A DNA stretch of 64,000 bases, from the NCBI RefSeq assembly GCF_902506295.1, contig NZ_LR733312.1, positions 415,063-479,062 on the forward strand, written 5' to 3'. This stretch comes from Luteimonas sp. 9C (GTDB taxonomy: Bacteria > Pseudomonadota > Gammaproteobacteria > Xanthomonadales > Xanthomonadaceae). Under the pieces are notes generated by a model that ran no database searches, had not been told where the DNA came from, and saw nothing but the letters and a program-made list of their open reading frames with translations. The position numbers and the translations under genes were made by a program. Shown here one piece after another: positions 17,745 to 26,454 of this stretch; the first letter of the stretch is position 1; each line of letters begins with the position of its first letter.

Positions 17745-17969
17745 TCAGGCCGCGGCGACGATGCGGATCACCTGCCCGTCGAGCTCGACGGTCTGGCCCG
17801 CGCGGATCTTGCAGGTCTTGCGCAGTTCCACCGCGCCATCGACGAACACCGCGCCGCTGGCGACGATCGCCTTGCCTGCGCCGCCGCTGTCGCACAGCCC
17901 CGCGAGCTTGAGCAACTGGTTGAGTTCGACGTGGTCGCCTTCCAGCGGAAAATCGATTGGCGCGGGCAT
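17745..17969 (-). CDS. S4-domain RNA-binding protein (YbcJ-like)
   Basis: A 74-residue protein made almost entirely of one S4 domain: LNQLLKLAGLCDSGGAGKAIVASG followed by VFVDGAVELRKTCKIRAGQTV. Stand-alone S4 proteins such as E. coli YbcJ bind structured RNA, probably ribosomal or tRNA; the precise target is unknown. It has no operon partner. Confidence 0.85.
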   Translation of the reverse strand: MPAPIDFPLEGDHVELNQLLKLAGLCDSGGAGKAIVASGAVFVDGAVELRKTCKIRAGQTVELDGQVIRIVAAA

Positions 17970-18164
17970 CGGCGGGTCTCGTGGTGCGGGCCGGCATTAT
18001 CGGCCATCGCGGCCCCGGCGCATCCGGTGTCGAGCAGCGTGCGCAGGCCACCCCGCCGCCCGCGCCGGTGGCTTCAGCCGCGGTGCGCTACCGTAGCCGC
18101 CGTTCTTCCAGGAGAGCCCTGCAATGGCAGCAAGCCGACCCCGTGTCGCAAGCGTGTCCCGGTC

Positions 18165-19235
18165 GTGATCCGACCACCGCTTCCCGCCGACGAGCACCAG
18201 CGTCAGGCCACGCTGGATGCCTACCGCATTCTCGACACGCCGCGCGAAGCCGCCTACGACGATCTCGTCATGATCGCCGCGGCGATCTGCGATGTGCCGA
18301 TGGCGGTCATCACCCTGATCGACCACGACCGGCAGTGGTTCAAGTCGGCGCACGGGGTGGAGGGCAGCGAAACCCCGCGTGACATCGCGTTCTGCGCGCA
18401 CGCGATCCTCGACCCGTCGGAAACGATGATCGTCACCGATGCCCGCACCGACCCGCGCTTCAGCGGCAATCCCATGGTGACCGGTGGCCCGCACGTCCGG
18501 TTCTATGCCGGCGCGCCGATGCGGGCGACGGATGGCCAGCCGATGGGCACGTTCTGCGTCATCGACGACCGGCCGCGCGAGCTCGAACCCGCGCAGCGCA
18601 GTGCGCTCGAAGCGCTGTCGCGACAGGCGTCGCGCCTGATGGAACTGCACCGCGTCAGCCAGGAGCTGCGTCTGCAGCTCGACGAGCGCGCCTGGTACGA
18701 GGAGCAGTTGCTGCATTACCAGCAGGAACTGGAGCACGAGAACGCGGATCTGGCGGAACAGTCGTCGACCGATCCGCTGACGGGCCTGGCGAACCGGCGC
18801 GCGTTCTCGCGAACGCTGGACCAGGCGATCAGCCAGGCACAGGCACTGGGCACGCCTCTTTCGGTGGCGATCGTCGACATCGACCATTTCAAGTCGATCA
18901 ACGATCTGCACGGCCATGCGGAAGGCGACCGGGTGCTGCAGTCGCTGGGCGCGATGCTGCTGTCGACCGAGGCGGCGCGCGGCCGCGTGGCCCGCTTCGG
19001 GGGCGAGGAGTTCGTGCGCCTGCTGCCGGATCGCGCGCTGGCGGACGCGGCGCGGGAATCGGAATACCTGCGCGAGGCGGTGGCAGCGATGCCGACCGGC
19101 CTGCCGGTCACGATCAGCATCGGGGTCGCCGCGCTGCACGCGGGAGAGGACGCCTCGTCGCTGCTCGCGCGCGCCGACCAGGCGCTCTACCAGGCCAAAC
19201 GCGAAGGCCGCGACCGGGTCTGCGCGCTGCCGTGA
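18165..19235 (+). CDS. GAF-GGDEF diguanylate cyclase
   Basis: A 356-residue soluble protein. The GAF sensor domain spans about residues 25-165 (DLVMIAAAICDVPMAVITLI), a coiled-coil linker rich in Glu/Gln about 170-195, and the GGDEF domain about 200-350 with the active signature GGEEF (279-283). The position that would hold the inhibitory RxxD site is not conserved, so c-di-GMP feedback should be weak or absent. The start is most likely GTG at 18165. A 14-codon ORF (18124-18168) with its own GGAG ends in a GTGA overlap with this start. Confidence 0.88.
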   Translation: MIRPPLPADEHQRQATLDAYRILDTPREAAYDDLVMIAAAICDVPMAVITLIDHDRQWFKSAHGVEGSETPRDIAFCAHAILDPSETMIVTDARTDPRFSGNPMVTGGPHVRFYAGAPMRATDGQPMGTFCVIDDRPRELEPAQRSALEALSRQASRLMELHRVSQELRLQLDERAWYEEQLLHYQQELEHENADLAEQSSTDPLTGLANRRAFSRTLDQAISQAQALGTPLSVAIVDIDHFKSINDLHGHAEGDRVLQSLGAMLLSTEAARGRVARFGGEEFVRLLPDRALADAARESEYLREAVAAMPTGLPVTISIGVAALHAGEDASSLLARADQALYQAKREGRDRVCALP

Positions 19236-19248
19236 CGCCGCGTGCGCG

Positions 19249-20190
19249 TCAGTCCGCGATCTGCTTGGCCTCGCCGGCGGCGAGATTCTCCGGATGCACG
19301 ATGCGGCGCGGACGCGAGAGCAGCGGATACACCAGCACGGCGGCCAGGATGATCGCGACGCCGGCATAGAACCGCGGCGTGAGTTCGTGTTGCTCGCCCA
19401 GCAGCAGGATCGCGAGCGCAATGGCGTACACCGGTTCCAGGTTCACCGCGAGCTGCGCCGCGAATGCGCTCATGTGCCGCAGCGCGACCAGCGAGAGCGC
19501 GAACGGCAGCAGCGTGCAGGCGAACGCGAGCACCAGCAGATACGCGCCGTCGTGCAGGCCGGGCAGGGTCAGCAGGCTGCCGGCGAAGACCGGAAACAGC
19601 AGCGGCATCAGCGGGGCGAGCAGGGTCAGGGTGAGCGTGCCGGCGCCGAGTTCGAGCGCAGTGACCGTCAGCGGATCGGCGCGCTCGACCAGGCGCTTGT
19701 TCAAGGAGCCGAAGCAGGCGACGAACAGCGCCGACACGGCGCCGACCGCGACGCCCACGCGCATGCCGTCGGGAATGCCGCCCACGACCAGCGCCACGCC
19801 GGGCAGCACCGCGATGCCCAGCGCGAGTTCGCGCCAGGAAAACCGGCTGCGCGCCACCAGCGGTTCGATCAATGCGATGAAGACCGTCGCCAGCGCCATG
19901 CAGGTCGCCGCGACCGATGCGTTGGCGAGCTTCACCGCGCCGTAGAAGGTGAGCCAGTGCAGTGCGACGAGCGCGCCGACGCCGGCGTAGGCCAGCAACA
20001 GGCGCGGCGGCAGGGCGCGCATGCCGCGCCACACCCGCGGCACCAGCATCAGGGTGCCGGCGACCAGCAACATCCGCCACCACACCAGCGGCAGCGCAGG
20101 CAGCGTGATCAGCTTGCCGATGATGGCGGTGAAGCCCCACAGCAGGACGCAGAAGTGGATCTGCCAATGGGCTTTCGTCGTGGGCTGCAT
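19249..20190 (-). CDS. EamA/DMT-family transporter
   Basis: A 313-residue protein with ten predicted helices arranged as two EamA repeats (about residues 5-140 and 150-290; LLWGFTAIIGKL opens the first). Proteins of this drug/metabolite superfamily usually export amino acids, metabolites or drugs; the substrate cannot be told. ATG at 20190 is preferred; a GTG at 20214 would add eight residues. It is convergent with the GGDEF gene, 13 bp apart. Confidence 0.88.
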   Translation of the reverse strand: MQPTTKAHWQIHFCVLLWGFTAIIGKLITLPALPLVWWRMLLVAGTLMLVPRVWRGMRALPPRLLLAYAGVGALVALHWLTFYGAVKLANASVAATCMALATVFIALIEPLVARSRFSWRELALGIAVLPGVALVVGGIPDGMRVGVAVGAVSALFVACFGSLNKRLVERADPLTVTALELGAGTLTLTLLAPLMPLLFPVFAGSLLTLPGLHDGAYLLVLAFACTLLPFALSLVALRHMSAFAAQLAVNLEPVYAIALAILLLGEQHELTPRFYAGVAIILAAVLVYPLLSRPRRIVHPENLAAGEAKQIAD

Positions 20191-20255
20191 CGCGGAGGGC
20201 GCCGGCAAGGGCACGCATTATCCATCGCCGGCCCCCTGCTGCGGGCAGGCGCCGG

Positions 20256-21572
20256 TCAGGGCGGCGCAGGGGTGTTGTCCGCGTGACCGGATGCCGCATC
20301 CGCCTCGGCCTGCCGCTGCTGCGCCCGGCCCAGCCAGATGCCCAGGGCCGCCCAGACCAGGGCGAGCGGCACCACCACGCTGACCAGCCCACCCAGGGCC
20401 AGACCCAGCCGCCCGAGCACGCCTTCGGTCTGCGCGCCGACCACGTCGCCCACGCGGTAGACGAAGGTGTCGATGAAGGCCTTGGCCTTGTACTTGTCTT
20501 CGCGGCCCACGACGGTGAACAGCGTCTCGCGCGCGGGGCGGGTCAGCCCGCGCTGGATCGCCTTGTTCGTCGCCTCCAGCAGGATCAGCACCGCGAACGA
20601 GCCGTAGAGGGCCAGTCCGATGAAGCCGAGCGCCATCGCGATCGGCAACAGCGCCAGTGCGAACGCCAGCCCGAGCCGGCGCACGATATGGCCGGTCAGC
20701 GTGAGCTGCAGCGCCAGCACCGCGATCTGGGTCCACATGTCGATATTGCCGAGCAGGCCGGTCCGCGCATCGAGATCGGTCTCCGCCGCGGCCACCATCT
20801 GCAGCCGGGTGAAATACAGGAAGGTCGCAACGATGGTCATGATCACCACGTAGCCGGCGATGCCCATCAGATAGCGCGACGCGAACACCGCGCGGATGCC
20901 GGCCAGCGCGCTGCCGCCGATGCGGATGGCGTCCGGGTCCGCTGCCTGACCGTTGCGCGGCCCGGTGCCGCGCAACCGCACCAGCATCCATGCCAGCGCG
21001 ATCGCCAGGCCGAGAAACGCCGCAGCGACCAGCAGCAGTGCCGGCGTGCCGAGGGGCTCGGCCAGTCGCGCGGCCAGCCACGGGCCGAAGATCGCGCCGA
21101 GCGTGCCGCCGACCGCGATCAGCGCGAACAGGCGCTTGGCCTGGTGGCTGTCGAAGCAGTCGGCGAGCAGTGCCCAGAACACCATCGTCACGAACAGGTT
21201 GAAGACGCTGAACCAGACGTAGAACACCTGCCCGCTGCGCGCGCCGATCGCGCCGGGCGCGAACACCAGCAGCGCCCAGAACCCGATCAGGCTCAGCGCG
21301 AAGAACGCATAGGTCGCCGAGATGAAATGCAGCCGCCGCAGCCGCGCGACCAGCCAGCCGAACACCGGATTGACCAGCAAGGTGACCACTGCGGTGCCGA
21401 TGAACAGCCAGCGCACGCTGTCGAGGCCGCGCGCCATGCCCAATGCATCACGCGCCGGCCGCAGCATCATCAGCGCGGTCAGGATGCAGAAGAAGAACAG
21501 GCCGGCCACGAGCACCGGCGCAGTCTCGCCACGGCGCAGGTTGAACAGGTCGGCGATCTTTCCCCGGGTCAT
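20256..21572 (-). CDS. MFS-like carrier, NTP/NDP exchange transporter type
   Basis: A 438-residue inner-membrane protein with about 12 helices. The N-terminal region RGETAPVLVAGLFFFCILTALMMLRPARDALG and the internal TRPARETLFTVVGREDKYKAKAFIDTFVYRVGD resemble the ATP:ADP antiporter-like group of nucleotide exchange carriers, which also includes plain MFS-annotated proteins in free-living proteobacteria. Substrate is uncertain; an NTP/NDP exchange role is inferred from the family only. It lies 13 bp downstream of the aldo-keto reductase gene, so the two are probably co-transcribed. Confidence 0.72.
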   Translation of the reverse strand: MTRGKIADLFNLRRGETAPVLVAGLFFFCILTALMMLRPARDALGMARGLDSVRWLFIGTAVVTLLVNPVFGWLVARLRRLHFISATYAFFALSLIGFWALLVFAPGAIGARSGQVFYVWFSVFNLFVTMVFWALLADCFDSHQAKRLFALIAVGGTLGAIFGPWLAARLAEPLGTPALLLVAAAFLGLAIALAWMLVRLRGTGPRNGQAADPDAIRIGGSALAGIRAVFASRYLMGIAGYVVIMTIVATFLYFTRLQMVAAAETDLDARTGLLGNIDMWTQIAVLALQLTLTGHIVRRLGLAFALALLPIAMALGFIGLALYGSFAVLILLEATNKAIQRGLTRPARETLFTVVGREDKYKAKAFIDTFVYRVGDVVGAQTEGVLGRLGLALGGLVSVVVPLALVWAALGIWLGRAQQRQAEADAASGHADNTPAPP

Positions 21573-21585
21573 GGCGGCCCGGTCC

Positions 21586-22545
21586 TCAGGCGAACCGTGC
21601 GACGAGTTCGGCCTGTTGCGCCTCGCTCAGCAACGGGCCCGTGCCGGCGCGCAGCTGGTCGGCCTGGCGGTCGGGACGTCCGGTGGCCGGGATCACCGCG
21701 GTCACCGCCGGATGGCTGATCGCGAACTTCAGGAACAGCTGCGACCAGGAGGTCACGCCGACATCGGCGGCCCAGCCCGGCAGCGCGGCGTCACCCACGC
21801 GGGCGAACAGTTTGCCGTCGTCGAACGCGCGGTTGACCAGCACCGCGATCCCGAGCTCCTGCGCGACCGGCAGCACGGTCCGCGCGGCCTGCGGGGCATT
21901 GACCGAATAGTTGACCTGCACGAAATCCGGGCGCAGCGCGCGCATCGCCGCCACCAGCGGTGCATGTCCGCTTTCGAGATAGTGGGTGAGGCCGATGTAC
22001 TTCGTCGCGCGCGCTTCCTTCAGTTGCTGCGCATACGGCCAGGCGATGTCGAGCGCGCGCAGGTTGTGGACCTGCAGCAGTTCGACGTGATCGGTCTGCA
22101 GGCGGCGCCGGCTCTCGGCCCACTGAGCTTCCATCGCGGCGCGGTCGTCGGCGGCGATCTTGGTCGCCAGGAAACAGCGGTCGCGCCAGCCGCCCGCGGC
22201 GAGCAGCGCGCCGAGGACCTCGTCGGCATTGGTGTAGTTGGGCGATGTATCGAAGAGCGTCGCGCCGCCGTCGAAGAAGACCCGGACGGTCTCCTGCAGA
22301 CGGGTGAAGTCGGGCGAGTCCAACGCGACCTCGTAGCTGCCGGACGTCCCCGCACCGATTGCAGGCACGGTGTCGCCGGTCGAGGGAATGGTGCGCGTCA
22401 TCAGCGCGCCGGCGCGTGCCGGGGCGGGGGACGGCGCGGGCGCTGCCGGGGGCGCGGTTTCGCCACTGCATGCAGCCAGCGGAGCGAGTGCGAATCCTGC
22501 GGTGGCGAGTGAGGTGACGCGGAGAAAACGGCGACGGGACGGCAT
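21586..22545 (-). CDS. Tat-exported aldo/keto reductase lipoprotein
   Basis: A 319-residue protein. The N-terminus carries a twin-arginine motif (SRRRFLR, residues 3-9) and a lipobox LAAC (Cys26). A Pro/Ala linker follows, then an AKR barrel with an intact catalytic tetrad Asp99, Tyr104, Lys129 and His160. Tat export would allow folded, cofactor-loaded enzyme to reach the periplasm. The natural substrate is unknown. The start at 22545 is the only one giving a full signal sequence. It shares an operon with the carrier gene downstream. Confidence 0.87.
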   Translation of the reverse strand: MPSRRRFLRVTSLATAGFALAPLAACSGETAPPAAPAPSPAPARAGALMTRTIPSTGDTVPAIGAGTSGSYEVALDSPDFTRLQETVRVFFDGGATLFDTSPNYTNADEVLGALLAAGGWRDRCFLATKIAADDRAAMEAQWAESRRRLQTDHVELLQVHNLRALDIAWPYAQQLKEARATKYIGLTHYLESGHAPLVAAMRALRPDFVQVNYSVNAPQAARTVLPVAQELGIAVLVNRAFDDGKLFARVGDAALPGWAADVGVTSWSQLFLKFAISHPAVTAVIPATGRPDRQADQLRAGTGPLLSEAQQAELVARFA

Positions 22546-22855
22546 GGCGGTGGCTCCTGCATCGGGTCGGCTACCGATCATAGGGCGGTTCCCCGCACCG
22601 GGTGTCCGGCGCCTTCGCGCCGTCCCGCGGCTTCGGGTGGGGTGACGCCTGGTGCGGGTTTGACATTTTCGGTCCGGAACGGGCAATCCGGCGCTCACGA
22701 CGCAGCGGTGACGGCGACTGGCTGTACGCTGTGCGACCGGCCGGGCCTGACCCGTCAGGCCGGTTCGCGACAGCCTGTGATGCCGCCCCCGCGGGCGCAC
22801 ACAGCCGCGAAGCCAAGGGGGTGGCCGGGTCGTGGCCGGGAGGGCCGAGGCAAGG
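22546..22855. other. Divergent promoter region
   Basis: About 310 bases between the divergent aldo-keto reductase and HD-GYP genes. It must hold promoters for both. No operator palindrome or riboswitch-like structure was recognised. Confidence 0.4.
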
Positions 22856-24118
22856 ATGATGCTGGACGAACGCAAGCTCGAGGTGCACGCGCTCGAAGTA
22901 GGCATGTATGTCTGCCGCCTGGACCGGCCCTGGGAGGGCACCCCGTTCCTGCTGCAGGGGCTGACGGTCGAATCCGACGACGACATCCGCACGCTGGCAG
23001 GTCTGTGCCGGCATGTCTTCATCGACATCCAGCGTGGACTCGCGCCGTCGGGAGCGGGGCTGCAGCGGCTGGATGCGGCGCCCGCCAGGCTCGCGCCGCC
23101 GCCGGTGCCGCGCTGGCGCAGCTACGGAAGCGACGAGATCGCGGCGCTGCAGGGCTCGACGGTCTATCCGGAACGCGTGGAATTCGAGCAGGAACTGCAG
23201 CAGGCACGCGAGGCGCATGCGCAGGTCGCCGTGTTCGCCGAGCGCGTGCTCGACGGCGTCCGCGAGGGCCGCGCGGTCGCGGTGGAGGAAGTCCGCAGCG
23301 CGGTCGAGCCGATGGTGCGCAGCCTGGTGCGCAACGCCGACGCGTTCCTGTGGTTGGACGCGCTGCGCGCGCAGGGCGACTACGCCTACCGGCACGCGCT
23401 GTCGTGCAGCGCGCTCGCCGCGGCGTTCGGCCGCCACGTCGGTCTGCCCGAGCCGTTGCTGGTGGATCTGGCGAGCGGCGCGCTGCTGCTCGACATCGGC
23501 AAGCTGCGGGTGGATCCGGCGCTGCTCGCCAGCACGGCCGCCTACAGCGAGGACGAGCGCGCGCGGATGCAGGCGCATGTCGAGCAGGGGCTCGCGCTCA
23601 TCGACGCGGGCGGCGAGGTGCCCGAGCACGTCCGCGACATGATCCGCACCCATCACGAACGCATCGACGGCGGCGGTTATCCCGGAGGTCTCGAAGGCGA
23701 CGCGATTCCGCTGCTGGGGCGCGTCGCCGCCGTCGTCGACGCCTACGACGCGATGACGAGCGAGCGCCCGCACCGGCCTGCGGTCGCCCAGCATGTCGCC
23801 CTGCAGACCCTCTATCGGGCGCGCGGCGACCAGTTCGCGGCCGAGATCGTCGAGCAGTTCATGCAGTGCATGAGCGTCTATCCCATTGGCGCGCTCGTGG
23901 AACTGAGCAGCGGCGAAGTGGCGATCGTGACCGCGCAGAATGCCGCGCGGCGCCTGCAGCCGCGGGTGATGGTGCTCACCGGGCCGGACAAGCAGGTGCT
24001 CTCGCAGTTTCATTCGCTGGATCTCATGGTGCGCGCGCACAGCGATGATCCGGTGCGCATCGCCAGCGCACTGACGCGCGGCGCGTACGGTCTCGATCCG
24101 GTCGATCTGTTCCTGTGA
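22856..24118 (+). CDS. DUF3391/HD-GYP protein with degenerate HD pair
   Basis: A 420-residue protein with an N-terminal DUF3391 (about residues 1-130) and an HD-GYP domain (about 160-330). His180, Asp213, Lys216, His241, His266-His267, the GYP at 274-276 and Asp295 are in place. The His of the HD metal pair is Leu212: the motif reads LLLDIGK instead of LLHDIGK, with the codon CTC where CAC is expected. HD-GYP enzymes hydrolyse c-di-GMP, but loss of this ligand should impair activity, so it may be a receptor or regulator. It is followed 19 bp later by an EAL gene on the same strand. Confidence 0.87.
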   Translation: MMLDERKLEVHALEVGMYVCRLDRPWEGTPFLLQGLTVESDDDIRTLAGLCRHVFIDIQRGLAPSGAGLQRLDAAPARLAPPPVPRWRSYGSDEIAALQGSTVYPERVEFEQELQQAREAHAQVAVFAERVLDGVREGRAVAVEEVRSAVEPMVRSLVRNADAFLWLDALRAQGDYAYRHALSCSALAAAFGRHVGLPEPLLVDLASGALLLDIGKLRVDPALLASTAAYSEDERARMQAHVEQGLALIDAGGEVPEHVRDMIRTHHERIDGGGYPGGLEGDAIPLLGRVAAVVDAYDAMTSERPHRPAVAQHVALQTLYRARGDQFAAEIVEQFMQCMSVYPIGALVELSSGEVAIVTAQNAARRLQPRVMVLTGPDKQVLSQFHSLDLMVRAHSDDPVRIASALTRGAYGLDPVDLFL

Positions 24119-24137
24119 TGCGGCGAAGGGACCCGCG

Positions 24138-25373
24138 ATGCTGAATCGTGCCGCGGTGCTGGCGGACGTCGCCGCAAGGGTGCGGCAGGCATCACCGGAT
24201 GCTCCGCTCGGGGTACTGGTGCTGCGTGCGCAGCGCGTCCGCGACATCGAGCTCACCCTGGGCTACGCGGCAGGTGAAGCGCTGGGCCACGCGATGCAGG
24301 ACGCGCTGGAAGCGGCGGTCCGCCCCGGCGACCGCGTGATCCGCATCGGCGCGCACGATTTCCTGGTGCTGCTGCCCGCGCTGCGCGGCCGCTCGCACGC
24401 TGCGCTCGGTGCGGCCAAGTTCGTCCGGGCCCTGCAGCAACCGCTCGATTTCGACGGGCAGCGCGCGCAGCCGATCGTGGTCGCGGGCATCGCGATGGCA
24501 CCGGAAGACGGCGAGGACCCGGAGCTGCTGTGTCGCCGCGCCGATCGTGCCTGCGACGACGCCATGCACGGCGTGGAGCGGTACGCATTCTGGACGGCGC
24601 CGCCGATTCCCCTCGATACGCTGCACGACGATCTGCGTGCGGCAATCGCGGACAACCGGCTGTCCGTGCACCTGCAGCCGGTGGCCGTGCTGCCGGATCG
24701 CGTCATCCACGGCTATGAGGCCCTGTCGCGGTGGACGCATCCGAGGTTGGGTCGTATCCCGCCCGACGTGTTCATCGGCGTGGCCGAACGTGGCGGCACG
24801 ATCGGCGAGCTGACCCGGTGGAACGTCAATGTCGCCCTGCGTCACCTGGCGACGCTGCGCGCTTCTGGGAAGCCGGTCCGGATCTCGATCAACCTGTCGG
24901 CCGTGGCCCTCCAGGTACCCGGTTTCGTCGATCAGGTGCTGGATCTGCTGCGCCTGTGGAACGTGCCCGGCGACGCGCTGGTCTTCGAGATCACCGAGAG
25001 TGCGCTGATGCGCGACGTCGAGCGCTGCAGCCATCTGCTGGCGCAGTTGCGGGCGGGCGGTGTCCGCATCGCCATCGATGATTTCGGCACCGGCTATTCG
25101 TCGCTCGCCTATCTGCGCCAGTTGCCGGTCGATGCCATCAAGATCGACCGAAGCTTCATCCGGGACATGGTCGGCGACCTGCGTGCGCGTCGGATCGTCG
25201 GCACGATGATCGAACTGGCCCACGACCTGGACCTCGTGGTGGTGGCCGAAGGCATCGAGGACGAAGCGACGCTCGCACTGCTGCAGGACGCGGGCTGCGA
25301 CGCCGTGCAGGGCTATCTGATCGGGCGACCCGCACTGGCCGACGACGTGGTGCAGCGCGCGCAGGCGCGCTAG
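24138..25373 (+). CDS. Degenerate GGDEF plus active-type EAL phosphodiesterase
   Basis: A 411-residue cytoplasmic protein. The N-terminal GGDEF-like domain is degenerate, with GAHDF at 71-75 in place of GGDEF. The EAL domain (about 160-400) is complete: EAL at 194-196, Asn252, Glu284, DDFGTGY at 314-320, Lys335 and Glu371. It should hydrolyse c-di-GMP to pGpG, with the GGDEF remnant possibly binding GTP as an allosteric sensor. It follows the degenerate HD-GYP gene and probably shares its transcript. Confidence 0.92.
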   Translation: MLNRAAVLADVAARVRQASPDAPLGVLVLRAQRVRDIELTLGYAAGEALGHAMQDALEAAVRPGDRVIRIGAHDFLVLLPALRGRSHAALGAAKFVRALQQPLDFDGQRAQPIVVAGIAMAPEDGEDPELLCRRADRACDDAMHGVERYAFWTAPPIPLDTLHDDLRAAIADNRLSVHLQPVAVLPDRVIHGYEALSRWTHPRLGRIPPDVFIGVAERGGTIGELTRWNVNVALRHLATLRASGKPVRISINLSAVALQVPGFVDQVLDLLRLWNVPGDALVFEITESALMRDVERCSHLLAQLRAGGVRIAIDDFGTGYSSLAYLRQLPVDAIKIDRSFIRDMVGDLRARRIVGTMIELAHDLDLVVVAEGIEDEATLALLQDAGCDAVQGYLIGRPALADDVVQRAQAR

Positions 25374-25439
25374 CGGTCCGGGCGGGGCCGATGCGCGTGA
25401 TGCACGCGCGCAGGCGAACGGCAGGGTGATCCGCCAGGG

Positions 25440-26027
25440 TCAGCGCAGGCGCGTGGCGACCGCGTCCCAGTTCACCAGGTGCCAGAACGCATCGAGATAC
25501 TTCTGCCGGTTATCCCGGTAGTCGAGATACCAGGCGTGTTCCCACATCGAGATCGCGAGCAGCGGCGTGTCCTGACCGGTGATCGGCGTGGCGGCATTCG
25601 CGGTCGATGCCAGCGCGAGCCGGCCATCGGGACGCTGCAGCAGCCACACCCAGCCTGCACCGAACGTTGACAGCGCCAGCGCGTCGAAGCGGGTCCGGAA
25701 GCCGGCGAAATCGCCGAACTGTTTCGTGATGGCATCCGCCAGCCGGCCTTTGGGTTCGCCCCCGCCACCGGCCGCCGCGGGCTTGAGCGAATGCCAGTAG
25801 AAGGCGTTGTTCCAGGCCTGTGCGGCATGGTCGAACGCGGCGCCCTGGGCCTTGCGGACGATCGTCTCCAGCGGCGCGTCGGCCAGTTCCGTGCCTGCCA
25901 GCAGGTGGTCGAGGCGCTCGAGGTGCGTGCGCTGCAGGTGGCCATGGTGCTGGTCGAGCGTGTCGCCCGACAGGTGCGGTTCCAGCGCGGTGCGGTCGTA
26001 GGGCAGGGCAGCGAGTTCGAGGGGCAT
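25440..26027 (-). CDS. Superoxide-dismutase-fold protein lacking metal ligands
   Basis: A 195-residue protein colinear with iron SODs such as E. coli SodB (same start, LELxALPY; WEHAWYLDYRDN; FWHLVNWD). However, of the four metal ligands only His27 and His164 remain. The His in WNHxFYW is Asn74, and the Asp in xDxWEH is Ser160. The active-site gate residues are also changed: His31 to Leu and Tyr35 to His. Codons are unambiguous (AAC, TCG). It is therefore probably not a dismutase; a structural, protective or new binding role is possible. It is divergent from grxD. Confidence 0.85.
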   Translation of the reverse strand: MPLELAALPYDRTALEPHLSGDTLDQHHGHLQRTHLERLDHLLAGTELADAPLETIVRKAQGAAFDHAAQAWNNAFYWHSLKPAAAGGGGEPKGRLADAITKQFGDFAGFRTRFDALALSTFGAGWVWLLQRPDGRLALASTANAATPITGQDTPLLAISMWEHAWYLDYRDNRQKYLDAFWHLVNWDAVATRLR

Positions 26028-26062
26028 GGACGTCGGTCCGGTGAGCGATGGCGGCGACGCGA

Positions 26063-26068
26063 TAGAAT
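26063..26068 (+). promoter_or_regulatory. Possible -10 of grxD
   Basis: TAGAAT is a good -10 hexamer in the 106-bp SOD-like/grxD intergenic region, 65 bp before the GTG start. The -35 is weak. Confidence 0.3.
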
Positions 26069-26133
26069 GCACCAATTCCGAAACCCGATCCCCGCTGGCG
26101 ATGTCCCGCGGCGGGTCCACAGGGAGCGTCACC

Positions 26134-26454
26134 GTGTCGATCCTCGAAGACATCCAGGCCGAAATCGACGGTCACGCCATCGTCCTGTTCATGAAAGGGA
26201 CGCCGCAGTTTCCGATGTGCGGTTTCTCCAGCCGCACCGTTGCCGCGCTGCGCGAGGCCGGCGCTGCGCGTTACCGCACAATCAACGTCCTCGAGGCGCC
26301 GGAGATTCGCGCCAACCTGCCGCGCTTCTCGAACTGGCCGACGTTCCCGCAGCTCTTCATCCACGGCGAGCTGATCGGGGGCTGTGACATCACGACCGAG
26401 TTGCACGAATCCGGGGAACTGTCGCGCATGGTGGCCGAGGTGCTCGACGCGTGA
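26134..26454 (+). CDS. grxD: Monothiol glutaredoxin Grx4
   Basis: A 106-residue monothiol glutaredoxin with the signature CGFS (residues 29-32), preceded by the conserved KGTP (Lys21), and the C-terminal WPTFPQLFIHGELIGGCD for glutathione and partner binding. Grx4 proteins bind a glutathione-ligated [2Fe-2S] cluster with BolA partners and work in iron-sulphur delivery. The GTG at 26134 is chosen because AGGGAG lies upstream and the family starts here; an in-frame ATG at 26101 is possible. Its stop overlaps the next gene's GTG start (GTGA). Confidence 0.93.
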   Translation: MSILEDIQAEIDGHAIVLFMKGTPQFPMCGFSSRTVAALREAGAARYRTINVLEAPEIRANLPRFSNWPTFPQLFIHGELIGGCDITTELHESGELSRMVAEVLDA

